DNA from: Muricauda sp. SCSIO 65647
GTDB taxonomy: Bacteria; Bacteroidota; Bacteroidia; Flavobacteriales; Flavobacteriaceae
Assembly (NCBI RefSeq): GCF_021534965.1
Contig: NZ_CP091037.1
Coordinates: 3,355,501-3,419,500 of the forward strand
Reading direction: 5' to 3'
DNA length: 64,000 nt
Shown in pieces: positions 42,489 through 51,646 of this stretch; within the stretch, counting starts at the first letter, position 1, and the number at the start of each line of letters is the position of its first letter. The notes under the pieces were generated by a model. The model was not told the DNA's origin. It saw only the letters and a program-made list of their open reading frames with translations, and ran no database searches. The translations under genes were made by a program, and so were the position numbers.

Positions 42489-43364
42489 ATGAAAAAAGTG
42501 CTGCTTCTTCTGCTTCTAGTACCTAGTGTTCGACCCTATGCGCAATCGCTCCATCCGTTAGAGCCCGCCAAGAATCATTATGCAAAATTGCAACAATTGG
42601 ATGCCCGACCCAATGCGGAGCGCGCTGATATGGACCGAATTTCCTTTACGCCCAATCAGTACCGCTCGTCAGCGCTGTCGTACCTCTTGATGGCCCCAGC
42701 TTATTTGAACCAAAATCAGGTAGAAGCACTAAAAAATGCCATGGCCTTTCCGGCCAACAGTTCAGATCAGACCAAAGCCGAACTGGAATTCCTTCTGGAA
42801 TGGCAAAACAAGCGTACTCCCGCCCAAGTGGAACGTAGCTCACAAGTGTTGGCACCCATCGGCTATTGGCCGCATGTTGACGTGAAAAAAGACCATGAGC
42901 GTTACGATAAGAATGTAAAAGACCTCATGTTCGAGGGTAGGGAAGTGCTGGGCGAACACTGCACGGCGGCCAACTACCCGGCCACCTTTAAACTGTTGCA
43001 AGGTGTGACCAAAGACATGCGCATCATGGAGTTTACCGTAAAATACCATCTGCTGCGTGCCCGACCCTATGTATTGGAACCCAAACTACAACCCTTGGCC
43101 ATCATGGGGTCGCCTTCGTTTGCCAGTGGGCATACCCTTTGGGCGTATATCCAAGCTTTTGTATGGAGCGAGTTGGTGCCTGAAAAACGACCACAATTTT
43201 TGGCCCTGGCCTATGAGATAGGGGAGTCCCGTGAAATTATGGGCATTCATTACCCCAGTGATGAAGAAGCGGCCCAGGTATTGGCGCATGACATGCTGAC
43301 TGCTATGTGGACCAACCCCAAGTTTCAGGAAGATTTAAGGGCGGCAAAGGGGGAGTGGGAATAG
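42489..43364 (+). CDS. PAP2-family phosphatase (secreted)
   Basis: 291 residues. Signal peptide (VLLLLLLVPSVRPYAQS), then the PAP2 motifs: KYHLLRARP (KX6RP-like), GSPSFASGHT (PSGH-like) and SREIMGIHYPSDEEA (SRX5HXXXD-like). Probably a periplasmic acid phosphatase or lipid phosphatase, not membrane-embedded. It sits behind a palindromic operator candidate and ahead of the TonB receptor gene. Confidence 0.85.
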   Translation: MKKVLLLLLLVPSVRPYAQSLHPLEPAKNHYAKLQQLDARPNAERADMDRISFTPNQYRSSALSYLLMAPAYLNQNQVEALKNAMAFPANSSDQTKAELEFLLEWQNKRTPAQVERSSQVLAPIGYWPHVDVKKDHERYDKNVKDLMFEGREVLGEHCTAANYPATFKLLQGVTKDMRIMEFTVKYHLLRARPYVLEPKLQPLAIMGSPSFASGHTLWAYIQAFVWSELVPEKRPQFLALAYEIGESREIMGIHYPSDEEAAQVLAHDMLTAMWTNPKFQEDLRAAKGEWE

Positions 43365-43492
43365 AACGTCCTTATAAATACAACCAAACCAATTTTCAAT
43401 AAACAACCTCTAATTCTTCCTTCATGCAACCCTTCCTTTTTTGATTTGTCTCTGGTGGTGTAAAATGTATAACAACCATCAAAAATCAGAAA

Positions 43493-45898
43493 ATGAACAA
43501 ACGTGTAGTTTTAAGTCCAGCAATCCCGCAAATACCTTGGTTGCTCGGACTTTATTTTTGCGGCTGCCTGTTGGCCTATGGTCAGACCAGCCACACCATT
43601 AGCGGTACCATTACCGACAAAAGCAATGGGGAGACCCTCTTTGGGGCTTCCGTATTCCTCACCGGCACCACTATCGGTGGGGTCACCAACGAATATGGGT
43701 TTTATTCCATCACCGCCCCAGAGGGGGAATACGTGCTCAATATCTCGTACATGGGCTATACCGATGTGAACCTCAAGATTCAATTGAACGAGGACATCAA
43801 GCGAGATGTGGAGATTTCCGAATTTTCCACCGAACTCGATGAAGTGGTGGTCACCGCCGAAGAACCTGAACGGGCCCTATTGCGCAAACCCGAGATGAGC
43901 GTGGTAAAGATGAACGTGGGCACCATCAAACAGACCCCCGTCGTCTTGGGCGAAGTGGACGTGCTAAAGAGCCTACAGCTCTTGCCCGGGGTCACCAACA
44001 ACGGTGAGGGTACGGGCGGCTTTCACGTACGTGGGGGCGCGCAGGACCAAAACCTGGTCTTGCTCGATGAGGCCATTATCTACAACACCTCGCATATGTT
44101 CGGGTTCTTTTCGGTCTTTAATGCCGATGCCATCAAAGATGTAAAACTTTACAAAGGGGGCATTCCCGCACGCTTCGGCGGTCGGGTCTCCTCGGTATTG
44201 GACATCCGCCAAAAAGACGGCAACAGCAAGAACTTTGCGATGACCGGCGGCATTGGGCTGATATCCAGTCGATTGACGGCCGAGGGTCCCGTTTTTGGGG
44301 ATAAGGGCTCCTTTTTGATTGCCGGGCGCCGCTCATATGTCGATTTGATCTTGGCCGCAGCAGGGGAAGACAACCGGGTCTCCTTTTACGATTTGAACCT
44401 CAAGACGAATTACAGCATCAACCGGAACAACAAACTTTTTTTGAGCGGTTATTTTGGTCGTGATGCCTTTGACTTTGCAGGTATTTTTGAGAACAGCTAC
44501 GGCAACGGTTCGGGCAACCTGCGCTGGAACCATATTTTTAACGACCGACTGTTCTCTAACCTATCGGCTATCGTGAGTCGGTATGACTATGATCTGAACT
44601 TTGACCAAGATGATTTTGAATGGGTATCGTCCATCACCAACTACAACCTGAAATACGATTTAAAATATTATCTGAACGACAAGTTTTCGTTAGATTTTGG
44701 ACTTAACGGCATCTATTACGATTTTGATCCGGGACAGGTGCAGCCCACTTCGGAAAGCTCTCCCGTGAATCCCTTGCAACTAGACCAAAAGCGGGCCTTG
44801 GAAGGCGGGGCCTATATCAATGCCGAGCACAAGTTGACCGATAAATTGACGGCCCAATACGGTCTGCGGTACAGTGCTTTTTCACGCTTGGGCGGACAAC
44901 CCATTACGGAATATGCCAACGGACAGCCCGTGGTCTATAATGCCACCTTGGGCATTTACGAAAGGGGAGAGGCCATTGGCGAGACCGATTTCGCCCGAAG
45001 CGAGTCCATCAAAACCTACGGCAACCTTGAGCCTCGAATATCCGTGGCCTACCTCTTGAACGAGGATGCCTCCATAAAAGTGGGGTTTTCGCGGGCCGCA
45101 CAGTACATTCATTTGTTGAGCAATACCTCTTCGGTCACGCCCTTGGACGTGTGGACCCCCAGTGGGCCCTTTATCGAGCCACAGTTGTCGAATCAGTACG
45201 CTTTGGGCTACTTCCGCAATTTCTTGAACAAGGAATACTCCTTGGAGGTGGAGGCTTATTATAAAACGGTAGACAATCGTATCGACTATATCGATGGGTC
45301 TGAACTTATTGGCCAGAATACCATTGAGACCGAAATTTTGAACGGCGAGATGCGGGCCTATGGATTGGAACTCTTGCTTCGCAAAAATGAGGGCGACCTG
45401 ACGGGTTGGATCGCCTATACGCTTTCCAAATCAGAACAGCGCACTCTAGGGGGCAGCGCCGGTGGCCCGGGCATCAATGAGGGAGATTGGTATAATACCT
45501 TCTTTGACCGCACCCACGACCTCTCCGTTTCGGGAAATTATCGTTTGAACGACCAATGGAGCTTTGGCGCCAACATGATCTTTCAGACTGGTAGGCCCGT
45601 GACCTATCCAAACGGTCAGTATTTATACGAAGACTTGTCCATCGCCAGCTATGCGCCTAGAAATTCAGACCGCTTGCCCGCGTATCACCGTGTAGATGTT
45701 GCCATGACCTATAAACCCAGAAAATACCAAAACAAACGCTTTAAAGGCGAGTGGGTGTTGAGTGTGTACAACCTGTACCATCGAAAGAACGCCGCTGCCA
45801 TTTCTTTTGGGCAAAATCTCGAAACCGGGGCAAACGAAGCCACCCGTACGGCCATTTTTGGCATTGTACCCTCATTGACCTACAACTTTAAATTTTAA
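43493..45898 (+). CDS. TonB-dependent outer-membrane receptor
   Basis: 801 residues. Signal peptide (to about AYGQ), CarboxypepD_reg-like domain (~35-120, GTITDKSNGETLFGASVFLT ... SYMGYTDVNLK), plug (VDVLKSLQLLPGVTNNGEG, GGFHVRGGAQDQNLVLLDEA) and a beta-barrel ending in SLTYNFKF. Substrate unknown. Paired with the DUF4249 lipoprotein gene 4 bases downstream, a recurring arrangement in Bacteroidetes. Confidence 0.9.
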   Translation: MNKRVVLSPAIPQIPWLLGLYFCGCLLAYGQTSHTISGTITDKSNGETLFGASVFLTGTTIGGVTNEYGFYSITAPEGEYVLNISYMGYTDVNLKIQLNEDIKRDVEISEFSTELDEVVVTAEEPERALLRKPEMSVVKMNVGTIKQTPVVLGEVDVLKSLQLLPGVTNNGEGTGGFHVRGGAQDQNLVLLDEAIIYNTSHMFGFFSVFNADAIKDVKLYKGGIPARFGGRVSSVLDIRQKDGNSKNFAMTGGIGLISSRLTAEGPVFGDKGSFLIAGRRSYVDLILAAAGEDNRVSFYDLNLKTNYSINRNNKLFLSGYFGRDAFDFAGIFENSYGNGSGNLRWNHIFNDRLFSNLSAIVSRYDYDLNFDQDDFEWVSSITNYNLKYDLKYYLNDKFSLDFGLNGIYYDFDPGQVQPTSESSPVNPLQLDQKRALEGGAYINAEHKLTDKLTAQYGLRYSAFSRLGGQPITEYANGQPVVYNATLGIYERGEAIGETDFARSESIKTYGNLEPRISVAYLLNEDASIKVGFSRAAQYIHLLSNTSSVTPLDVWTPSGPFIEPQLSNQYALGYFRNFLNKEYSLEVEAYYKTVDNRIDYIDGSELIGQNTIETEILNGEMRAYGLELLLRKNEGDLTGWIAYTLSKSEQRTLGGSAGGPGINEGDWYNTFFDRTHDLSVSGNYRLNDQWSFGANMIFQTGRPVTYPNGQYLYEDLSIASYAPRNSDRLPAYHRVDVAMTYKPRKYQNKRFKGEWVLSVYNLYHRKNAAAISFGQNLETGANEATRTAIFGIVPSLTYNFKF

Positions 45899-45902
45899 AC
45901 AG

Positions 45903-46901
45903 ATGAAATCAATCAGAAAATATACTAACCTAGTGACCAAAAATTTGTTTGGTCTAGTGTCGGCCATCCGCAGAAATATCGATAAGCGAATTACAAAGTT
46001 TCAAAAATTCGCTTTTCGATACAATTCCGAGTCATCGGAATCACTCGAAGTTACGAATTTTTGCCCCCGTTTGGCAATGGTATTTTTACTACTAGTGACA
46101 CTGGCTTCCTGTACTGACGTGGTGGATGTGGAAGTGCAAGACGGTCCGGAACGTTTGGTGGTGGAAGCCTCTTTGGATTGGGAAAAGGGAACCACGGGCA
46201 ATGTACAGACCATCCGATTACGGAAATCCACCCCATTTTTTGATACCAATAGCATTACCGATGTCATGGGCGCTTCGGTGGTGGTCACCAACGATACCAG
46301 TGGGGCGCAATTTGTTTTTGCCGACCAGAACAATGGGGAGTATCGAACCAATAGCTTTCAACCGGTTTTGGGACAATCATATTCCCTGCGAATTGAGTAC
46401 AACGGTGAGGTATTTACCGCACAGGAAACCATGATGCCGGTAACGGAGATCACCGATGTGTTTCAAGCTCGCGAAGAAGGTTTTGATTCCGAAATTCTGG
46501 AGGTACACGTGGTGTTCACCGATCCCGAAACCGAGGGAGACCACTACCTTTTCAAATTTCAACGCCAGGGCGATTTACTACCCGATCTCGAAGTGGCCGA
46601 AGATGAATTTGTGAACGGTAATGAAATTGATTGGTGGTATGAAATCGAAGATGAAGATGATGTTGACCCATTTGAACCCGGCGATGTGGTCGACATTGAA
46701 ATGTACGGTATCTCGAGAGCGTATTACGATTACATCAAGATTCTGGCCGACCAATTGGGAGGTGTGGGCATCTTTGAAACTACGCCCGTTGCGGTACGCG
46801 GCAATTGTATCAATGAGACCAATTCCGACAACTATGCCTTTGGGTATTTTAGGTTGACCGAAGTGGATAAGACCAGCTACACTTTTGTGGAAGAGCAGTA
46901 A
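45903..46901 (+). CDS. DUF4249 lipoprotein with in-frame palindrome insertion
   Basis: 332 residues from ATG 45903. The lipobox (VTLASC, Cys70) comes unusually late; an ATG at 46077 (residue 59) would give MVFLLLVTLASC, but with a poor n-region. Residues ~22-53 are encoded by a palindromic repeat (45976-46058) and look foreign (IDKRITKFQKFAFRY). From Cys70 the protein is a normal DUF4249 member (DVEVQDGPERLVVEASLDWE; QTIRLRKSTPFFD; GASVVVTND). Partner of the adjacent TonB receptor. The original N-terminus may have been altered by the insertion. Confidence 0.75.
   Translation: MKSIRKYTNLVTKNLFGLVSAIRRNIDKRITKFQKFAFRYNSESSESLEVTNFCPRLAMVFLLLVTLASCTDVVDVEVQDGPERLVVEASLDWEKGTTGNVQTIRLRKSTPFFDTNSITDVMGASVVVTNDTSGAQFVFADQNNGEYRTNSFQPVLGQSYSLRIEYNGEVFTAQETMMPVTEITDVFQAREEGFDSEILEVHVVFTDPETEGDHYLFKFQRQGDLLPDLEVAEDEFVNGNEIDWWYEIEDEDDVDPFEPGDVVDIEMYGISRAYYDYIKILADQLGGVGIFETTPVAVRGNCINETNSDNYAFGYFRLTEVDKTSYTFVEEQ
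45976..46058. repeat. palindromic repeat inserted within the DUF4249 gene
   Basis: Contains AAGCGAATT / AATTCGCTT and TTCCGA / TCGGAA inverted repeats, and TCGATAC ... ATCACTCGAAGTTACG, resembling the other palindromic repeats (TCGATAC, CACTCGAA). It is in frame and contains no stop codon. Confidence 0.65.
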
Positions 46902-47118
46902 AGTGTTAAGTACGAGGTAGGAAGTATGAGGTTGGAAGTATGAGGTTGGAAGTACGTGGTACGAGTTTAGAGGTACGAGGTAGGAAGTATGAAGTTGGAA
47001 GTATGAGGTTGGAAGTACGAGGTTGGAAGTACGAGGTTGGAAGTACGAGGTACGAGTTTAGAGGTACGAGGTAGGAAGTATGAAGTTGGAAGTGCGAGGT
47101 TGGAAGTGCAAGGTATGA
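46902..47118. repeat. degenerate repeat array (GGAAGTACGAGGT-type)
   Basis: About 215 bases of tandem units like GGAAGTACGAGGTT, GGAAGTATGAGGTT and AGAGGTACGAGGTA. Same family as the arrays beside the IVP-like gene (33196, 33689). No gene is seen in it. Confidence 0.85.
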
Positions 47119-47227
47119 GGAGGAATCCCATCAAAATAGATTTCTCGTCGCTCTCCCAATAGGTATCGAGATCGCACACTCGAAATGACAGTCTTTTAAA
47201 ATCAAGCTTTGGTTGGTTTGATGTGTG

Positions 47228-47261
47228 AAAGTGTCGGGTTGCTAGCGCCCGGCACTTTTTT
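47228..47261 (+). terminator. intrinsic terminator after the repeat array
   Basis: An 11-bp stem with one wobble (AAAGTGTCGGG / CCCGGCACTTT, 9-base loop, 47228-47258) followed by a run of Ts. Presumably ends the TonB/DUF4249 transcript, although 330 bases and the array lie between. The rest of the 46902-47352 interval holds no gene I can see. Confidence 0.75.
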
Positions 47262-47352
47262 GGTCAAAAACTGAAAGTTACAGGTCAAACGGAAGTTATG
47301 GAGCACTATCAGTTCGAGTGTCCTTCGAAGTAGGATGTCATGAGAATTTTTA

Positions 47353-48159
47353 TTACCACCACACCACAAATAGCTTTTCAATTCCCCCAGAAGGGTTCCT
47401 TGCCCAAACCATTGGGGCATTTTCCCTGACCATTCGCAAGTTGACCTCTAGTAAGGTTTCATAATGATTTTGCCAAACAACCTCATGGTGTGGCGTGATT
47501 ACCCATTCCAATTTTTTTGGAATGTAATACTGTGCATTACGAAAATCTGTTGAATCAAAATCGTCAAAGCGTATCCATTTTCCGGAAATGCAGTTGGTGT
47601 TCAATGGCCTAATATATGCGGTATCTTCAAGATAAGGAACAAAAAGTTGGGCTTTAAAACAGCATTGTTGTTCAATCTCCAATGAATCGATATTTATGGA
47701 TGTCCAATACGATGACAAGCTATCATGAAAAAGAAGCGGCAGTTGTCTTTCTTTCAATTTATCAAGCTTGGTATAGAACATATCACGTTTGTTGGGGCCC
47801 ATTAAACGATAGATGGGCTCTGAAATATCAGGATTGATGATATAGAACTTATAGGCCAACTCTACGTGGATGAACTTTTGTGAGGCCCTATTCTTTAATA
47901 TGAAATCAAGCTCACCGACCCTTGTTTTGCCTTCTTCGACAAGCAAATTATTGAAAACAACCTCGTATTCTTTTGAAGAGGAAATCAAATGGCCGAAGAC
48001 ATGCTCCATTTGATGTCCCAGCCTAAGATTTTCAGGTAGCTCAAAGTTTGTACGGGACCCCATGTCCAACTTTGGAAATTCAAATTGCCTAAGGCCAAAT
48101 TGTTGGTTGGTCCAAAGGGGTGGCGTATGGTAAAAACCTTTCAACAACTGTCCATTCAT
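47353..48159 (-). CDS. DUF1853-family protein (putative PD-(D/E)XK fold)
   Basis: 268 residues. The central GELDFILKNRASQKFIHVEL followed by AYKFY fits the DUF1853 family and resembles a nuclease-like D...ExxxK core; this fold assignment is inference. Rest of sequence: TRVGELDF, ELAYKFYIINP. It is divergent from the VWA gene, with 58 bases between the starts. Confidence 0.75.
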   Translation of the reverse strand: MNGQLLKGFYHTPPLWTNQQFGLRQFEFPKLDMGSRTNFELPENLRLGHQMEHVFGHLISSSKEYEVVFNNLLVEEGKTRVGELDFILKNRASQKFIHVELAYKFYIINPDISEPIYRLMGPNKRDMFYTKLDKLKERQLPLLFHDSLSSYWTSINIDSLEIEQQCCFKAQLFVPYLEDTAYIRPLNTNCISGKWIRFDDFDSTDFRNAQYYIPKKLEWVITPHHEVVWQNHYETLLEVNLRMVRENAPMVWARNPSGGIEKLFVVWW

Positions 48160-48235
48160 TGCACAAGCTTAAACGAAAGCGTTAAGTTTTCTTAAAAAGA
48201 AAAACGGGCAAATTATTATGTCTTATTTTTATATA

Positions 48236-49414
48236 ATGGCTATGAATTTAAGAAAAGGCTTTCGATTTACTTCTTACGAGGCTCCGGATCAAACACCTTT
48301 TGAAAAACTTTTCGAGATATTTCAAGAACTCATCACGCATACGTCGGGTGATTTCGATGAGGCTATTGATTGGTTGCGCGAACTTGACAAAGAGTATGAG
48401 TTGACCGATGATGATTACACTATCGATGACTTTATTGAAGACCTGAAAAGAAAAGGGTACATCCGTGAAGAGTTTGATCCCGATAGCTATCAAGAGTCGG
48501 GGGGCGAAACGGGTGATGGTGAAGAAGGCGAAGATGGTCAAGGCAGGGGAAAAATTTCAATCACCGCAAAATTGGAGCGCATGTTGCGGCAGCGCGCCCT
48601 TGATCAGATTTTTGGAAAACTCAAGCGTAGCGGTTCCGGCAACCATAGAACCGGAAAATCAGGAAGGGGAGACGAGCATACCGGTGATTTCAGGGAATAT
48701 CGTTTTGGCGATACCCTAGAGAACATTTCGATGACCGAAAGCCTTAAAAATGCCCAGATCAATCATGGTATAGGCTCTTTTACACTTAACGAAAATGATT
48801 TGGTGGTCGAAGATACCCACCACAAGGCCCAGATGAGCACGGTATTGATGATCGATATCAGTCATAGTATGATCTTATACGGTGAAGACCGTATCACACC
48901 CGCCAAAAAAGTGGCCATGGCCCTTGCCGAATTGATTACGACCCGATACCCCAAAGACACGCTCGACATTCTGGTTTTCGGCAACGACGCATGGCCGATA
49001 CCCATCAAAGACTTGCCGTATCTCAGGGTAGGACCCTACCATACGAATACCGTTGCGGGATTGCAACTGGCGATGGACATGCTTCGCCGCAAACGAAATA
49101 CCAACAAGCAGATTTTTATGATCACCGATGGTAAACCGAGCTGTCTTCGGCTTCCTAATGGGGACTATTACAAAAATAGTGTGGGGCTTGATGATTATAT
49201 AGTGGAAAAGTGTTATGCCATGGCACAACAGGCCAGAAAACTCCATATTCCCATCACCACCTTTATGATTGCGCAAGACCCTTATTTGATGCAGTTTGTA
49301 CGTGAGTTTACCCAAGCGAACAAGGGAAAGGCATTTTATACCGGTCTAAAGGGATTGGGCGAGATGATCTTTGAAGATTACGAAAACAATAGAAGAAAAC
49401 GAATAAAGGGATGA
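48236..49414 (+). CDS. VWA-domain protein (partner of the AAA+ ATPase)
   Basis: 392 residues from ATG 48236 (48242 also possible). Acidic/Gly-rich linker at ~85-110, then a VWA domain with MIDAS motif (VLMIDISHSMILYGEDR, DxSxS) and VFGNDAWPIP, MITDGKPSC. VWA proteins paired with MoxR-type AAA+ ATPases act in metal insertion or complex remodelling. The AAA+ gene follows 164 bases later. Confidence 0.85.
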   Translation: MAMNLRKGFRFTSYEAPDQTPFEKLFEIFQELITHTSGDFDEAIDWLRELDKEYELTDDDYTIDDFIEDLKRKGYIREEFDPDSYQESGGETGDGEEGEDGQGRGKISITAKLERMLRQRALDQIFGKLKRSGSGNHRTGKSGRGDEHTGDFREYRFGDTLENISMTESLKNAQINHGIGSFTLNENDLVVEDTHHKAQMSTVLMIDISHSMILYGEDRITPAKKVAMALAELITTRYPKDTLDILVFGNDAWPIPIKDLPYLRVGPYHTNTVAGLQLAMDMLRRKRNTNKQIFMITDGKPSCLRLPNGDYYKNSVGLDDYIVEKCYAMAQQARKLHIPITTFMIAQDPYLMQFVREFTQANKGKAFYTGLKGLGEMIFEDYENNRRKRIKG

Positions 49415-49578
49415 TGTCAGTGAAAAGAATATTCGTCTCTACGCCATACTTTTGGCATATAAAAGACAGGCCAAAGTGAAGAAATCCAACCTTTTATGGA
49501 CAATCGAGACAGTTGATGCCCTATGCCCGATATGTAGCTAAATACAGATAAAAATTGAAAAAGAAAGACACCTTTAAT

Positions 49579-51042
49579 ATGAACGCTAAAAAAATTGCAA
49601 CCTTGGGAGACCTCAAAAAAATGGGGTACGAGAGCAAAAGCATAAAAGACGAACTTCGTGATAACTTGACCTGTAAGATCAAAAAAAAGGAACAGGTCTT
49701 TGAGGGAGTATGGGGATATGAAAACTCTGTCATTCCCGAGTTGGAAAGGGCCATTCTCTCTCGGCACAACATCAATCTTTTGGGTCTTAGGGGCCAGGCA
49801 AAAACAAGACTTGCACGTCTGATGGTCAAGTTACTTGATGAATATATTCCAGTTGTGGCAGGTTCTGAAATCAATGACGATCCCTTTAACCCCTTATCAC
49901 GATATGCGAAAAGTTTGATAGAAGAAAAAGGAGACGATACACCGATCACGTGGTTGCACCGCGATGACCGTTTTTATGAAAAACTGGCCACCCCAGATGT
50001 GACCGTAGCCGATTTGATCGGTGATGTGGATCCCATCAAAGCGGCCAATCTAAAATTATCGTATGCAGATGATAGGGTCATTCACTTCGGAATGATTCCC
50101 AGGGCAAACCGTTGCATCTTTGTCATCAATGAACTGCCCGATCTTCAGGCGCGCATTCAAGTTTCCCTATTCAACATTCTACAAGAGGGCGATATTCAGA
50201 TAAGGGGCTTTAAGCTAAGGCTCCCTCTCGATATGCAATTTATCTTTACCGCAAATCCGGAAGACTATACCAATAGGGGAAGTATCGTTACCCCGTTGAA
50301 AGACCGCATCGGTTCCCAAATTTTGACGCATTACCCAGAATCCATAGAAATTGCCAAAAAGATCACTATACAAGAGGCGAGGGCTGGGGAGATGCAGCAT
50401 GAAATGGTATATGTGCCCGATTTGGCCTTTGAACTGTTGGAACAAATCGGTTTCGAGGCCCGGAAAAGCGAATATGTAGACGTAAAAAGCGGGGTCAGTG
50501 CACGAATGAGCATTACGGGTTATGAGAACCTATTGAGCACGGCCGAGCGCAGGGCTTTGTTGACAGGTGAAAAGAAAACCATGTTAAGGCTCAGCGACTT
50601 CATGGGTATGGTTCCATCTATCACGGGAAAGATAGAGCTCGTCTATGAAGGTGAACAAGAAGGGGCCGCTTTTGTGGCAGAGACCCTGATCGACGAGTCG
50701 GTAAAAACCCTCTTCCCCATGTATTTTTCAAGAATTGATAAATTGGAGCGAAAAGATGTTGAATCACCCTATGACGAACTGGTGGGCTGGTTTTTTGAAG
50801 AAGCTTCTTTCGAACTGCTCGATGAAGATACAGATGAGGTCTATCATGATAAATTGGATTCGATTGCACCCTTGAACGCACTCATCAAAAAATTCCAACC
50901 TGATTTTTCAAAACAAGACAGTTATTTTTTAAAGGAATTGTTGCTTTGGGGATTGGTGGCCCACAAGAAATTGAGTAAACACCGGTTTGAAAAGGGCTAT
51001 CAACTTAAAGATCTCTACAGCAGCTATATCAAGGATTTATAG
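49579..51042 (+). CDS. MoxR/ChlI-like AAA+ ATPase
   Basis: 487 residues from MNAKKIATLGDLKKMGYE (a TTG at 49555 gives a less likely longer form). Walker A is LRGQAKTR (about 70-77); the Walker B position reads IFVINELPDL, with Asn before Glu instead of Asp. Sensor 1-like FIFTANPEDY and an arginine-finger-like region (PLKDRIGSQI) are seen. Resembles the magnesium-chelatase-I subset of AAA+. Works presumably with the VWA protein encoded just upstream. Confidence 0.85.
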   Translation: MNAKKIATLGDLKKMGYESKSIKDELRDNLTCKIKKKEQVFEGVWGYENSVIPELERAILSRHNINLLGLRGQAKTRLARLMVKLLDEYIPVVAGSEINDDPFNPLSRYAKSLIEEKGDDTPITWLHRDDRFYEKLATPDVTVADLIGDVDPIKAANLKLSYADDRVIHFGMIPRANRCIFVINELPDLQARIQVSLFNILQEGDIQIRGFKLRLPLDMQFIFTANPEDYTNRGSIVTPLKDRIGSQILTHYPESIEIAKKITIQEARAGEMQHEMVYVPDLAFELLEQIGFEARKSEYVDVKSGVSARMSITGYENLLSTAERRALLTGEKKTMLRLSDFMGMVPSITGKIELVYEGEQEGAAFVAETLIDESVKTLFPMYFSRIDKLERKDVESPYDELVGWFFEEASFELLDEDTDEVYHDKLDSIAPLNALIKKFQPDFSKQDSYFLKELLLWGLVAHKKLSKHRFEKGYQLKDLYSSYIKDL

Positions 51043-51052
51043 GAAAGAACCC

Positions 51053-51535
51053 CTATCGATTCCATGAGTTGATATCTTCATTGAGATAATCGATTCGATA
51101 GCTGCCTATTATCAATCTTCTGATAAGGAATATACCGATTGTCGTAGCAAGCAATAGAAAGTGCACTACCAAGAGGAAGATGCCCAATGGGAGAAAATAT
51201 GGGGAGATCAAATGCTCGCTATACTCGCCTAGGCTCAACAAAGTGGAACAAGTTTCGATAACCTTATAAAAGTACAATAGGGCCAATGCATAGAGTACAT
51301 ATTCGAGGTTTCGCATGATCGTATCGGGATATTCAGACTCTGTGATTTTGAACCATACCACATAGAGAAAGACGAAGTGCGCCAAAGATATCAAGGCGAA
51401 CAGATAACCATCCAATCTTAGAAAATAAAACTTGTTGGTGTACAGGCCATAAAAATTAAAAACAACGGTCAGCAGTAAGCATATTGCCGAGATAATTATT
51501 AAGGGTCTCCAATACGTTTTTAAAAAAGTGGACAT
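51053..51535 (-). CDS. four-TM membrane protein, unknown
   Basis: 160 residues with hydrophobic segments at ~12-30, 43-62, 78-95 and 117-140. No recognised motif. Convergent with the AAA+ gene (10 bases apart). Confidence 0.65.
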   Translation of the reverse strand: MSTFLKTYWRPLIIISAICLLLTVVFNFYGLYTNKFYFLRLDGYLFALISLAHFVFLYVVWFKITESEYPDTIMRNLEYVLYALALLYFYKVIETCSTLLSLGEYSEHLISPYFLPLGIFLLVVHFLLLATTIGIFLIRRLIIGSYRIDYLNEDINSWNR

Positions 51536-51646
51536 TTCTATAAATGGTAAAATCTGGGTTCAATGCCTAAACGGAATCTGTAATGACATATTTTTGTAGA
51601 AAAGGCCATAATTCAATATTTGTTGTAAAAAGGCGTTTTGGCGATG

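Noticed and set aside
46902-47118. Possible CRISPR array
   Set aside because: Units are degenerate 12-14-mers in direct contact, with no unique spacers of equal length and no cas genes.
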